Source of the DNA: Oscillospiraceae bacterium
Lineage (GTDB): Bacteria > Bacillota > Clostridia > Oscillospirales > Ruminococcaceae
Assembly (NCBI GenBank): GCA_017472375.1
Contig: JAFUQL010000330.1
Coordinates: 1 to 13,939, forward strand
Length of the DNA: 13,939 bases
Direction of reading: 5' to 3'
In this document: piece after piece, positions 6,788-13,690 of the stretch
Numbering within the stretch: the stretch's first letter is position 1
Layout of the letters: every line of letters starts with the position of its first letter
The notes under the pieces: model-generated
What the model saw: the letters and a program-made list of their open reading frames with translations, nothing else
What the model was told of the DNA's origin: nothing
Database searches by the model: none
Made by a program: the position numbers and the translations under genes

Positions 6788-7687
6788 ATGCCTACCCCCA
6801 ATGGACCCCTCACCGGCGAGGCCCTGCTGGAACAGCTCCGGCAGGAGCGCCGGGCCGTTCTCGTCAGCCTTGTGCTGTACGTCCCCATCATCGTGCTCGT
6901 ATTTGTGCTGTTCTTCGTGCGGCCCCTTGTGGCGCTGGCGGTCACCGCAGTGGCCGCAGGCTTTCTTATGCTGGTGGTACGCCCCCGCATGAAGGCCTAC
7001 AGCGAACATATGCTGCAGGAGAACCTGCGCCGCACTCTGTACGCCCGGCTGAACTGCAGCCCCGCCAGTGAGACCAACGGCGGGCGCATCACGGAGCAGA
7101 CCGTGCGCGATGCCCGGCTGCTGCCTCTGGCCGACCGCAAGGACCCCTGTATGTGCCGGCACGGCATCGCCGGCGAGGCGGAGGGGATCCCCACCGCCAT
7201 GTGCGACGTGGTGCTGACCCAGACCTACCGCAAAAAGCCCGGCGGCAAACCCAAGCTGCTGTTCAACCCCGGCTGCTGGCTGCACTTTGACCTGCCCCGG
7301 AACACCGGCCGTGACTGGCGGCTGCTGGACAAAAAAACTCTGCCCGCCGACACCCGGGCGGACTTCTATCACGCCCAGACCGAACTGGCCTCCGCCGACC
7401 TGCCCGAGGGCGTTCTGCCCCGGTTTGCCCTGTACGTCCCCGCAGAGGGCGGGCAGCGCCCCACCAACGCGGTGCTGCGGCAGGTGCAGCGGCTGGTCGG
7501 GGAGAGCAACGCCGCCATCGCCATCTCCCTGCGGGGGGACCGGCTGGATGTGTTCCTGCGGGGGCGGGTGCTCGCGCCGGACTTCAACCCTGCCGACGCC
7601 CCCACCCTGGAGGAGCTGGACGTGAGCCCGGTGCCCGAGCTGGAGCAGGTGCTGCGGCTGGCCAAACTCATCGCCGGCGAGGACTGA
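6788..7687 (+). CDS. Membrane protein with DUF3137-like domain
   Basis: A 299-residue protein. After a charged N-terminal helix come two closely spaced membrane helices (about 23-43 and 46-64) and a short basic stretch, VRPRMKAY. The soluble C-terminal part (about 80-299) follows the pattern I recall for DUF3137: ITEQTVRDA-type start, a short conserved HGIAGEAEG turn, a VVLTQTY strand, and a long C-terminal domain ending in amphipathic helices. The start at 6788 is chosen over longer open sequence because AAAGGA (6775-6780) lies 7 bases before it and the upstream part is non-coding in character. Cysteines at 120 and 122 (CMC) are notable, but no function follows. It is a single-gene unit divergent from AEC and closed by a terminator. 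Biochemical role is unknown. Confidence 0.8.
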   Translation: MPTPNGPLTGEALLEQLRQERRAVLVSLVLYVPIIVLVFVLFFVRPLVALAVTAVAAGFLMLVVRPRMKAYSEHMLQENLRRTLYARLNCSPASETNGGRITEQTVRDARLLPLADRKDPCMCRHGIAGEAEGIPTAMCDVVLTQTYRKKPGGKPKLLFNPGCWLHFDLPRNTGRDWRLLDKKTLPADTRADFYHAQTELASADLPEGVLPRFALYVPAEGGQRPTNAVLRQVQRLVGESNAAIAISLRGDRLDVFLRGRVLAPDFNPADAPTLEELDVSPVPELEQVLRLAKLIAGED

Positions 7688-7705
7688 CCCCAACACTCAA
7701 TGCGC

Positions 7706-7745
7706 AAAAGCGCCCCGTGCCATACGGCACGGGGCGCTTTTTGTC
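7706..7745. terminator. Bidirectional hairpin terminator between convergent genes
   Basis: The arms AAAAGCGCCCCGTGCC (7706-7721) and its complement (7726-7741) form a perfect stem with a 4-base loop. T-runs follow on both strands (TTTTT on +, TTTT on -), so it can end both the DUF3137-type gene and the C39-like gene. Confidence 0.9.
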
Positions 7746-7754
7746 ATTTTTCGC

Positions 7755-9191
7755 TCAGAACAGGTGATCTGCCACCCGCATGCAGCCGTGGCCGTCCACA
7801 CAGTACAGGGTGATGCGGCTGCCTTTTTCGGTCACATGGGCGGGCAGGCGCACCAGCCCGTCCTCCAGCACGGCGTCGTGATAGAACCGCTTGTGGGCGG
7901 TGGTGGCCCGGGGCAGATCCTCCGGGCGCGTGTACATGACCGAGTGCTGGTCGGCGGCAGGCATCGGGCAGGGCTTGCCGCCCTGCACCAGCTGCCACAG
8001 GGTGCTGCCGTCCTCAGCGGGCTCCGCGCGGCCCTCAGCAGGCACCAGCTGGCAGCCGAGGCGCTGGGGCCCATGCTTGCCGCCGTGGCGGAACTTGTGG
8101 TCCACGATCAGGCAGCGGCCCTCCCACGCCTGTGCAAATCGCTCCACCGGCACCCGGATGCGGGCCGCCTCGTCGTCCGGGGCAGCGGGGTCGTTCAGCA
8201 TCACCCACACCTGGCCGCCGGCATCGGTGGTGGTGCCCCGCACCACCACCCGGTGGCTGGCCGGCAGGGCGGCGATCTCCTCCGGCGTGAGCTCCTCCCG
8301 GGGGGCGGGGGGCTCCGGAACGGCCGGCCCAGCAGGAGTCTCGCCCTCAGGGGCCTCGGGAGCCGGCTCGGGCTCGGGCGGGGTATACAGCAGCCCGGGG
8401 CGCACAGCGGCCAGGATGCCGTTTTCGTTCCTCAGCGCATCCCGCAGACCGTTCATATCCAGCCACGCCTGCCAGGCGCTGAAGCCCATCGAACCGGCAG
8501 CAGCGCCCAAAAAGGCCAGGTTGTACCCGCTGGGGCTGTCACAGTCGCAGTCCCGGGAGAGGTGCGCCAGCTCCTCGGGCAGGACATCCTGCCCCCAGCG
8601 GTTCATCAGGCTGGCCAACGCAGTGGGCCCCGCAATGGAGCCGGGCAGCCCCACGCCCCGATCTTGCATGCTGTAGGCGGGGATGCGCAGCTCCCGGTTC
8701 AGGGGGCGGTTTTCCCGGCCATCCGCCTTTACCGGGCGCACGCTGGCGGCCAGCAGCCGCAGGGTGGGGGTCTGCTTGTCGTCCTCGGTGTACAGGTAGG
8801 CGCGCAGCTGGGCACAGCTTCCCGGCGCACCGGCGGGCAGCACCATAGTGCCGCCCCGCACAAAGATCTCCTCCTCAGTGGGCTGCTGCCACACGCCCCA
8901 GCGGTTCATCCAGGGGCTCCAGCGGCCAAAGCCGCGCCAGCTGCTCCAGCGGCCGCTCTGCAATACCCGCGCCTGTACCTCCACCGTGGTGCCCGGCGGT
9001 GTGTCGGCGTTCCAGCTCACCAGCAGCCGGTCAAAGGCGGGCAGGCGCAGGGCAGGGGTGGTGTAGCAGCCGTAGGCCAGATGGTCGCCGTCGGCCTGGT
9101 CCAGCACCACGCCGCCCTCATCCAGGGTCACGTTGTCCAGTTCGCCCCGGGCCAGCTCCTCGGTCCCGCGGATCACCCGTGTGTTTTCCAT
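7755..9191 (-). CDS. C39-like papain-fold protein lacking the catalytic cysteine
   Basis: A 478-residue protein with no signal peptide. Residues about 1-155 match the beta-rich N-terminal domain often joined to Peptidase_C39_2-type domains (SWNADTPPGTTVEVQARV). The papain-like part follows: YSMQ (Gln176, oxyanion position), then IAGPTALASLMNRWG where active relatives have C-S-P-T, so Ala187 (codon 8631-8633) replaces the nucleophile. His313 in SHRVVVRG and the NDPA motif at 333-336 are kept. A Pro/Glu/Ala-rich insertion (about 270-305) separates the Cys half from the His half, and an unrecognised C-terminal region (about 360-478) follows. A peptidase role is unlikely; binding or scaffold function is inference. 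AAAGGAGC lies 7 bases before the ATG. The gene is 22 bases behind the membrane-protein gene and probably in one operon with it. Confidence 0.83.
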   Translation of the reverse strand: MENTRVIRGTEELARGELDNVTLDEGGVVLDQADGDHLAYGCYTTPALRLPAFDRLLVSWNADTPPGTTVEVQARVLQSGRWSSWRGFGRWSPWMNRWGVWQQPTEEEIFVRGGTMVLPAGAPGSCAQLRAYLYTEDDKQTPTLRLLAASVRPVKADGRENRPLNRELRIPAYSMQDRGVGLPGSIAGPTALASLMNRWGQDVLPEELAHLSRDCDCDSPSGYNLAFLGAAAGSMGFSAWQAWLDMNGLRDALRNENGILAAVRPGLLYTPPEPEPAPEAPEGETPAGPAVPEPPAPREELTPEEIAALPASHRVVVRGTTTDAGGQVWVMLNDPAAPDDEAARIRVPVERFAQAWEGRCLIVDHKFRHGGKHGPQRLGCQLVPAEGRAEPAEDGSTLWQLVQGGKPCPMPAADQHSVMYTRPEDLPRATTAHKRFYHDAVLEDGLVRLPAHVTEKGSRITLYCVDGHGCMRVADHLF

Positions 9192-9213
9192 GGGGTCTGC
9201 TCCTTTCAGGCTG

Positions 9214-9984
9214 TCATTCGTCGGCGTTCATCTCCGCCTCGCGGCGCTGTCCGATGCGCTCCTCGATGCGGAAGGTCTCGTTGATGGGGGGATAGACCGC
9301 CTGCACAGCGGCCAGTACGCAGGGCCAGAAGCCCAGCAGGGGAATGGTGAACAGGCTGATGGGAGCCAGCCGCAGATGCAGCCCCCACCACACCGCCTGC
9401 AGGGCGGCGGCGCCCATCACCCGGGGCGCACTGTTCAGAAGCAGGGCCACTGCGTTCTTCAGCAGGTCGCCCAGCGGCAGTTCCATCAGGGCCATCATGG
9501 GCCACGCCGGGGCGAACAGCGCCAGGGTGACCACCATGCAGGCGGCCATGGCGATATAACCCACACCGCCGGTGCTCAGCAGCGCCCACAGCTGCACCCC
9601 GAACAGGCCAAACATCAGCGCACCCAGCGCCGCGGCCTGCCTCCAGTTGGCCTTGAATGCCCGCTTATAGCGGTGCCACCAGTAGCCCGGCTCGTCCCGC
9701 AGCGCCCGCAGAACGGTGTCGTACAGGCCGGCCAGGCAGGGGCCGGCCAGAGCGCCGCCCAGCACACAGCCGGCCAGCGAGGGCAGCAGCCCGCCGAAGA
9801 TCAGCCCGTACAGGTACAGGGCCGCGCCGGGCAGGCCGGCCAGCACCACCAGCAGGTTGGCTTTCAGCAGGTCGGGGTAATCCCGGCCGATGACCTCAAA
9901 ATAGCGGGAGGGCCCGGTGGCGCGGGGCGCGTCCGGGTCAACGCCCGGACCGGGGCGGTCGAAATGTCGGTTCCAGATGCTCAT
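9214..9984 (-). CDS. Integral membrane protein, YesL/DUF624-like
   Basis: A 256-residue protein with about five to six hydrophobic segments (near 42-65, 68-88, 115-137, 140-168, 185-215 and 210-230). An N-terminal cytoplasmic part contains YPDLLKANLL. The central AGPCLAGLYDTVLRALRDEP and YWWHRYKRAFKANWRQ stretches resemble YesL/DUF624-type proteins of Firmicutes. The ATG at 9984 is chosen over a GTG six codons upstream because AAAGGAG (minus strand, 9990-9996) sits 5 bases before it. A strong promoter lies at 10040-10068. The C39-like gene starts 22 bases after its stop. Family placement is moderate; function is unknown, though DUF624 genes often accompany transport or sugar-use genes, which are absent here. 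Confidence 0.82.
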   Translation of the reverse strand: MSIWNRHFDRPGPGVDPDAPRATGPSRYFEVIGRDYPDLLKANLLVVLAGLPGAALYLYGLIFGGLLPSLAGCVLGGALAGPCLAGLYDTVLRALRDEPGYWWHRYKRAFKANWRQAAALGALMFGLFGVQLWALLSTGGVGYIAMAACMVVTLALFAPAWPMMALMELPLGDLLKNAVALLLNSAPRVMGAAALQAVWWGLHLRLAPISLFTIPLLGFWPCVLAAVQAVYPPINETFRIEERIGQRREAEMNADE

Positions 9985-10039
9985 GGGGGCTCCTTTGTTC
10001 ACAGGGACGGCCCAAAGCCGTCGTCACATTCGTAAGTTT

Positions 10040-10068
10040 ATTGTATCGGGTTTTTGCCCGCATTACAA
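10040..10068 (-). promoter_or_regulatory. Promoter of the DUF624-like/C39-like operon
   Basis: On the minus strand TTGTAA (10063-10068) and TACAAT (10040-10045) are spaced by 17 bp. The spacer contains CGGG...CCCG, a short inverted repeat that may be chance. Confidence 0.75.
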
Positions 10069-10078
10069 GTCCGCCGCC

Positions 10079-10108
10079 TTGCGCAGACCGGCCCCGGAGG
10101 TGTATGAT
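10079..10108 (+). promoter_or_regulatory. Promoter of the GNAT gene
   Basis: TTGCGC (10079-10084) and TATGAT (10103-10108) are spaced by 18 bp. The -35 boxes of this and the divergent promoter lie only about 10 bp apart. Confidence 0.6.
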
Positions 10109-10140
10109 GGAGCCATCTTTACCGAAACGAGGAGACCGCC

Positions 10141-10623
10141 ATGAACATCCGCCCTGCTCTGCCCGCCGACGCCCCCGCACTGGCCGCCATCGAGGCCGTC
10201 TGCTTCCCCGCCGCCGAGGCCGCATCCCCGGCCTTCATCGCCGCCCGGCTGGCGGTGTTCCCCGAGTGCTTCTTTGTGGCCGAGGAGGCCGGGCAGCCCA
10301 TCGGCTTCATCAACGGCGCGGTGTGGGACGAGCCCTGCATCCGGGACGAGCTGTTCGAGGACGCCGCCCTCCACCGCCCGGCCGGAGCGTGGCAGACGGT
10401 GTTCGGGCTGGACGTGCTGCCGGAATACCGCCGCCAGGGGGTGGCCGCCGCCCTGATGCGCGCCCTGCTGGACGCCGCCCGTGCCGCCGGGCGCAGAGGC
10501 GCGGCGCTGACCTGCAAGGAACACCTCATCCGCTACTATGAGCGCCTGGGCTATCGGTGTCTGGGCGTGTCCGCCAGCGTACACGGCGGCGCGGTCTGGT
10601 ACGATATGATCGCTGAATTCTGA
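10141..10623 (+). CDS. GNAT-family N-acetyltransferase, AANAT-like
   Basis: A 160-residue cytoplasmic enzyme that would transfer an acetyl group from acetyl-CoA to an amine. The acetyl-CoA loop is clear: LDVLPEYRRQGVAAALM, with R97-x-x-G100-x-A102 in motif A. The C-terminal YYERLGYRCLGVSASVHGG and following WYDM match the pattern of arylalkylamine (serotonin) N-acetyltransferase-like proteins, where a GF/GY-x-x-x-G-x-S stretch and HGG precede a WYDM-type end. The acceptor is unknown; small amines or polyamines are possible. GAGGAG at 10129-10134 is 6 bases before the start. It is a single-gene unit with its own promoter and terminator. Confidence 0.9.
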   Translation: MNIRPALPADAPALAAIEAVCFPAAEAASPAFIAARLAVFPECFFVAEEAGQPIGFINGAVWDEPCIRDELFEDAALHRPAGAWQTVFGLDVLPEYRRQGVAAALMRALLDAARAAGRRGAALTCKEHLIRYYERLGYRCLGVSASVHGGAVWYDMIAEF

Positions 10624-10629
10624 CCTGAC

Positions 10630-10667
10630 GCAAAAACACCGCCCCGCCGGGCGGTGTTTTTGCATTT
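10630..10667 (+). terminator. Terminator after the GNAT gene
   Basis: A perfect 15-bp stem (10630-10644 with 10649-10663) with a CGCC loop; the stem itself carries the A and T runs (AAAAA and TTTTT), and GCATTTT follows. It ends 9 bases before the next promoter. Confidence 0.88.
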
Positions 10668-10672
10668 TGGGG

Positions 10673-10701
10673 TTGACAGAGCGCGGCCCATGGTGTATTC
10701 T
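10673..10701 (+). promoter_or_regulatory. Promoter of the GntR-ABC operon
   Basis: A consensus TTGACA (10673-10678) and TATTCT (10696-10701) are spaced by 17 bp. It is the best -35 in the window. Confidence 0.85.
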
Positions 10702-10730
10702 TGTATTAAGCACTTAACACAATAACACAA
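10701..10730. promoter_or_regulatory. Palindromic operator, probably for the GntR repressor
   Basis: TTGTATTAAG (10701-10710), CA, then CTTAACACAA (10713-10722) form an inverted repeat with 9 of 10 arm positions matching. It begins at the last base of the -10 box and covers the expected transcription start, a repressor position. TAACACAA then repeats directly (10715-10722 and 10723-10730), giving an extra half-site. Autoregulation by the GntR protein encoded just downstream is inferred from position. Confidence 0.75.
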
Positions 10731-10748
10731 GAACAAGAGGTGCAGGCC

Positions 10749-11138
10749 ATGCCTTTCCAATTCGACACCGCCCGCCCGCTGTACATCCAGCTGGCGGAAC
10801 TTCTGACCCGGCGCATCGCCGCAGGGGACTGGCCGCCCGGGGCACGGCTGCCCTCGGTACGGGAGCTGGCGGCAGACATGGGGGTGAACCCCAACACCAT
10901 GCAGCGGGCGCTGGCCGAACTGGAGCGCGCCGGTCTGGTACACGCCGAGCGCACCGCTGGCCGCTTCGTCACCGAGGACGCGGGGTGCATCGCCGCCACC
11001 CGCACCCGCCTTGCCGCCGCGCATGTCCGGGCCTTTGCCGCCGAGATGGCCGCACTGGGCTACACCCGCGCCGAGCTGCTGGCGGCCCTGACCGAATTAC
11101 CCGACCCCATCCAACCAGAGGAGGAACCCCATGGATGA
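10749..11138 (+). CDS. GntR-family transcriptional regulator, YtrA subfamily
   Basis: A 129-residue DNA-binding repressor. An N-terminal winged helix-turn-helix (about 10-75) has the family signature PLYIQLAELL, LPSVRELAADMGVNPNTMQRA and ELERAGLV. A short C-terminal helical tail (about 80-120), rather than a full effector domain, marks the YtrA subfamily, whose genes usually precede ABC transporter genes. The ATG at 10749 is chosen over a GTG three codons earlier because AGAGGTG (10736-10742) is 6 bases upstream. It overlaps the ABC ATPase gene by 8 bases. Probably represses its own operon through the palindrome at 10701; the inducing signal is unknown, although YtrA relatives often respond to cell-envelope stress. 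Confidence 0.92.
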   Translation: MPFQFDTARPLYIQLAELLTRRIAAGDWPPGARLPSVRELAADMGVNPNTMQRALAELERAGLVHAERTAGRFVTEDAGCIAATRTRLAAAHVRAFAAEMAALGYTRAELLAALTELPDPIQPEEEPHG

Positions 11139-11829
11139 ACTGCTTTTGTGCCGCGAGCTGACCCGCTACTACGGCTCCGAGCCGGCGCTGCTGGGGGTGG
11201 ATCTGGCCATCCGCCCCGGGCGCTTCATCGGTCTTTTGGGCCCCAACGGCAGCGGAAAGACGACCCTTATGAAGCTGGCCGCCGGCCTGCTGACCCCCAC
11301 CAGCGGCGGGATATGGCTGTGCGGCCACGCCCCCGGCCCCGAGAGCAAGGCGCTGGTGAGCTACCTGCCTGACCGGGAACATCTGCCCGGTGAGCTGCCG
11401 GTGGAGGGCCTTGTGGAGCTGTACACCGATTTTTATCCCGACTTCCACCCCGACCGGGCCCGCGCCATGCTGCGGGATCTGGATCTGGACCCCCGCAAGC
11501 CTCTGCGCCGCCTGAGCAAGGGCAACCGGGAGAAGGTGCAGCTGATCCTGACCATGTGCCGCCGCGCGTCCCTGTATCTGCTGGATGAGCCCATCGGCGG
11601 CATCGACCCCGCCGCCCGGGATTACATCCTGAAAACCATCCTGTCCGGCTACGACGAGGGCGCCAGCGTGGTGCTGTCCACCCACCTCATTCAGGACGTG
11701 GAGCCCATTCTGGACGAAGCGGTGTTCCTGAAGCAGGGGCGGGTGCTGTGCCACCGCGCCGCTGATGAACTGCGGCAGACCGAGGGCAAGAGTCTGGACG
11801 CCTATTTCCGGGAGGTGTACAAATGCTGA
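11131..11829 (+). CDS. ABC transporter ATP-binding protein
   Basis: A 232-residue cytoplasmic ATPase subunit. Walker A GPNGSGKT is at 37-44, the signature LSKGNREK at 128-135 (LSKG in place of LSGG, common in this subgroup), Walker B LYLLDEP at 148-154, D-loop GGIDPAA after it and H-loop His185 in STHL. GAGGAGG (11118-11124) lies 6 bases before the start. It overlaps the repressor gene by 8 bases and the permease gene by 7, indicating translational coupling. It would energise the membrane subunit encoded next. Substrate is unknown; YtrA-linked exporters are often tied to antimicrobial peptide or envelope stress. Confidence 0.95.
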   Translation: MDELLLCRELTRYYGSEPALLGVDLAIRPGRFIGLLGPNGSGKTTLMKLAAGLLTPTSGGIWLCGHAPGPESKALVSYLPDREHLPGELPVEGLVELYTDFYPDFHPDRARAMLRDLDLDPRKPLRRLSKGNREKVQLILTMCRRASLYLLDEPIGGIDPAARDYILKTILSGYDEGASVVLSTHLIQDVEPILDEAVFLKQGRVLCHRAADELRQTEGKSLDAYFREVYKC

Positions 11830-12590
11830 AGATCCTGAAATACGAGTGGCGCCGTCAGTACAAAGAGCTTCTGGTCCTTGGCGGGGTCTGTCTGGCGCTG
11901 GGCGCCCTGCTGGGGCTGCTTCTGGGGCGCATGACCAACCTGACCCGCGGCGTCCTCACCGCCTTTACCGACCTCGCCGGCGCACTGCCCGCCGTGGCGG
12001 TGGGGCTGCTGTTCGGCTGGGTGGGTCTGTGCGTCGCCATGGGGGTGCGGAGCGTGGTGTACACGGTCACCGCCCACACCGGGCTGTTCGGGGACGAGGG
12101 CTATTTCTGGCACAGCCTGCCCCTGCCCGCGTGGCAGCTTCTGGCAGGCCGGGGGCTCATGGCCTTCGCCCGGATGCTGGCGACCCTCTTTGTGATCGAA
12201 GTCTCGGTGATGGCCTTCATGGGCGGCGGCCTGCTGTCGAACGCCCCGCTGCGGGCAGCGCTGGCCGAGTCCGGCGTCTCCATCACCATGACCTCCGGCG
12301 CCTTTGACTTTGGCCTGATCGATCTGCTGAACAATCTGCTGCAGACCGCATGGGGCGTTGTGATGATCCAGTTCGCAGTGGTGGCGGGCAACCAGCTGCC
12401 CGAAAAGTGGCGGGTGCCCGGCGGCTTTGTGTGCTACTTTGTGGTGATGAGCCTTGCCGGCACCCTGATGGACTGGGCGGAGACCAGCGTGCTCAGCGAG
12501 ATCCTGGTGCTGGTGATCACCGCGCTGGAGTGTGTCGCCGCCTTTGCGGCCTCCTGCTGGATGGTCAGCGAGCGACTGGATCTGAAGTGA
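11823..12590 (+). CDS. ABC-2-type transporter permease
   Basis: A 255-residue membrane subunit with about six membrane segments (near 16-35, 52-72, 112-134, 165-188, 200-214 and 225-246). The loop GDEGYFWHSLPLPAWQLL (about 90-107) matches a pattern I associate with small ABC-2-like permeases in Clostridia (GxEGYL...LP). GGAGGTG (11811-11817) is 5 bases before the start, within the end of the ATPase gene. It is the last gene of the operon, and only one permease gene is present, so the transporter is probably a permease homodimer with an ATPase dimer. The cargo cannot be told. Confidence 0.88.
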   Translation: MLKILKYEWRRQYKELLVLGGVCLALGALLGLLLGRMTNLTRGVLTAFTDLAGALPAVAVGLLFGWVGLCVAMGVRSVVYTVTAHTGLFGDEGYFWHSLPLPAWQLLAGRGLMAFARMLATLFVIEVSVMAFMGGGLLSNAPLRAALAESGVSITMTSGAFDFGLIDLLNNLLQTAWGVVMIQFAVVAGNQLPEKWRVPGGFVCYFVVMSLAGTLMDWAETSVLSEILVLVITALECVAAFAASCWMVSERLDLK

Positions 12591-12656
12591 TCAATTTTTC
12601 CACCTGCGGCGCGCGCTTTGGTTGAAAACTCCGCCGCGCCCGCACCCCATCAAGAC

Positions 12657-12698
12657 AAAAAAGGCCCTGCCCAGTGTGCTTGCCCGGGCAGGGCCTTC
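12657..12698. terminator. Hairpin terminator between convergent permease and MYG1 genes
   Basis: A perfect 12-bp stem (12661-12672 with 12686-12697) with a 13-base loop. On the minus strand a TTTTTT run follows, making a strong terminator for the MYG1 gene; on the plus strand the tail TCGTGTTTGGTTTT is weaker. The other bases between 12591 and 12656 show nothing I can name. Confidence 0.82.
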
Positions 12699-12708
12699 GT
12701 GTTTGGTT

Positions 12709-13524
12709 TTACCGCCCCTTGGCAATGCGGCAGGCGGCCAGCACGGTCTCCTTGCTGTCGCCGGAGATCAGAAAACGGCTGGCGTGGCAGAAGCGCAGAC
12801 CTTCCAGGCCGCTGCGCCGCGCCACCTCCTCGGGGGGCTGGCCCGCCCAGGAGGCGGGGAAGGGGATCTTGGGGCGCTTGGTGCGCCGGTCGTTGACACA
12901 CTGTGCCGACCAGCCGCCCCGCTGGCTGGGGTACACCACAAACTGGGCCTCGCTGCGGTAGAGGGCGTTTTTCCACGGGGCATAGCAGGGCAGCACCACG
13001 ATGCCGTCCCGCATGTTCTTATAGGCGCGCTGCACCAGCTCGTCGGCGCGGGTCACCGCCCGGGCCTCCTCCAGCCGGTTGTTCAGGATGACCATGGCGA
13101 ACTCCACCGCCCGCTCGAAGCACTCGTCCGGGGAGTCCTGGGAATCCCAGCGGGGGTTGAAGCTGCCGATGGCGTCGGCAAGGCTGTCCTGCTCGCCGGT
13201 GTTGTCGTTCAGATCCAGCGGCTGGATGAAGTTTTCGTCCAGCAGGCGGGCCTGATTCTCCCCCACAAGGCCGGGGCCAAGGACCTGCCACAGCAGGCCG
13301 AAGGCCGCATAGGGCACGCCGTTGGCCCGCTCGGGGCGGTCGATGGAGTGATGGTCAAACATTCCGTCTCCGATGTCGAATACCAGCCCGTCGAAGTCGT
13401 CGGGCACGGTGAAGCCGCGCTGGATCTTGATGTCGGGGCGGACGATGCGCAGCAGCGCGGCGCTGAACACGTCGTCTGCGTGGAATTTTCCGCCGTGGGT
13501 AAAGGCTTTTGCCGGGATCTTCAT
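12709..13524 (-). CDS. MYG1-family (UPF0160) putative exonuclease
   Basis: A 271-residue protein of the MYG1 family, related to DHH phosphoesterases; eukaryotic MYG1 is described as a 3'-5' RNA exonuclease. The N-terminal THGGKFHADDVFSAALL (His10, His15, Asp17, Asp18) and FDIGDGMFDHHS (Asp50, Asp53, Asp57, His58, His59) are the diagnostic motifs and likely metal ligands. LNDNTG and the end GLEGLRFCHASRFL also follow the family. It starts at ATG 13524 with TGAGGAAA (minus strand, 13532-13539) 7 bases upstream. It is a single-gene unit with a near-consensus promoter and strong terminator. A nuclease role is from family knowledge; its bacterial substrate is unknown. Confidence 0.92.
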   Translation of the reverse strand: MKIPAKAFTHGGKFHADDVFSAALLRIVRPDIKIQRGFTVPDDFDGLVFDIGDGMFDHHSIDRPERANGVPYAAFGLLWQVLGPGLVGENQARLLDENFIQPLDLNDNTGEQDSLADAIGSFNPRWDSQDSPDECFERAVEFAMVILNNRLEEARAVTRADELVQRAYKNMRDGIVVLPCYAPWKNALYRSEAQFVVYPSQRGGWSAQCVNDRRTKRPKIPFPASWAGQPPEEVARRSGLEGLRFCHASRFLISGDSKETVLAACRIAKGR

Positions 13525-13612
13525 GGTGCTGTTTCCTCACGATGGGCGCATAGAGTTCAAACAGTGCCCGGCGGCGCGCCCCTGCCGGCCGGGATGGGAT
13601 GACTGTAACAGG

Positions 13613-13641
13613 ATTATAGCACATCCCCGCTCCCAGAGCAA
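13613..13641 (-). promoter_or_regulatory. Promoter of the MYG1 gene
   Basis: On the minus strand TTGCTC (13636-13641) and a consensus TATAAT (13613-13618) are spaced by 17 bp, with the TG of an extended -10 just before it (TGCTATAAT). It is the strongest -10 in the window. Confidence 0.85.
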
Positions 13642-13650
13642 AGCGAACTG

Positions 13651-13659
13651 TGTTATACT
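13651..13659 (+). promoter_or_regulatory. Extended -10 promoter of the right-edge gene
   Basis: TGTTATACT, with -10 hexamer 13654-13659, lies about 30 bases ahead of the start codon and has no clear -35, much like the brnQ promoter. It is divergent from the MYG1 promoter, starting 10 bp away. Confidence 0.55.
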
Positions 13660-13690
13660 GACAAAAGAACCATTGTGGGAGGATCGTGTC

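Noticed and set aside
8320..8400. Short repeated coding pattern (Pro/Glu/Ala-rich) as a DNA repeat or CRISPR-like element
   Set aside because: It is low-complexity coding sequence of a flexible linker within the C39-like gene, with no regular repeat-spacer structure.
7764..9284. A 506-codon open frame on the plus strand opposite the C39-like gene
   Set aside because: It starts inside the terminator side of the convergent gene, has no ribosome site, and its composition is that of a mirrored high-G+C frame. The minus-strand gene has recognisable domains.
12622..13602. A 326-codon plus-strand frame opposite the MYG1 gene
   Set aside because: It runs through the convergent terminator and the MYG1 promoter, and lacks a ribosome site. 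MYG1 motifs on the minus strand are clear.
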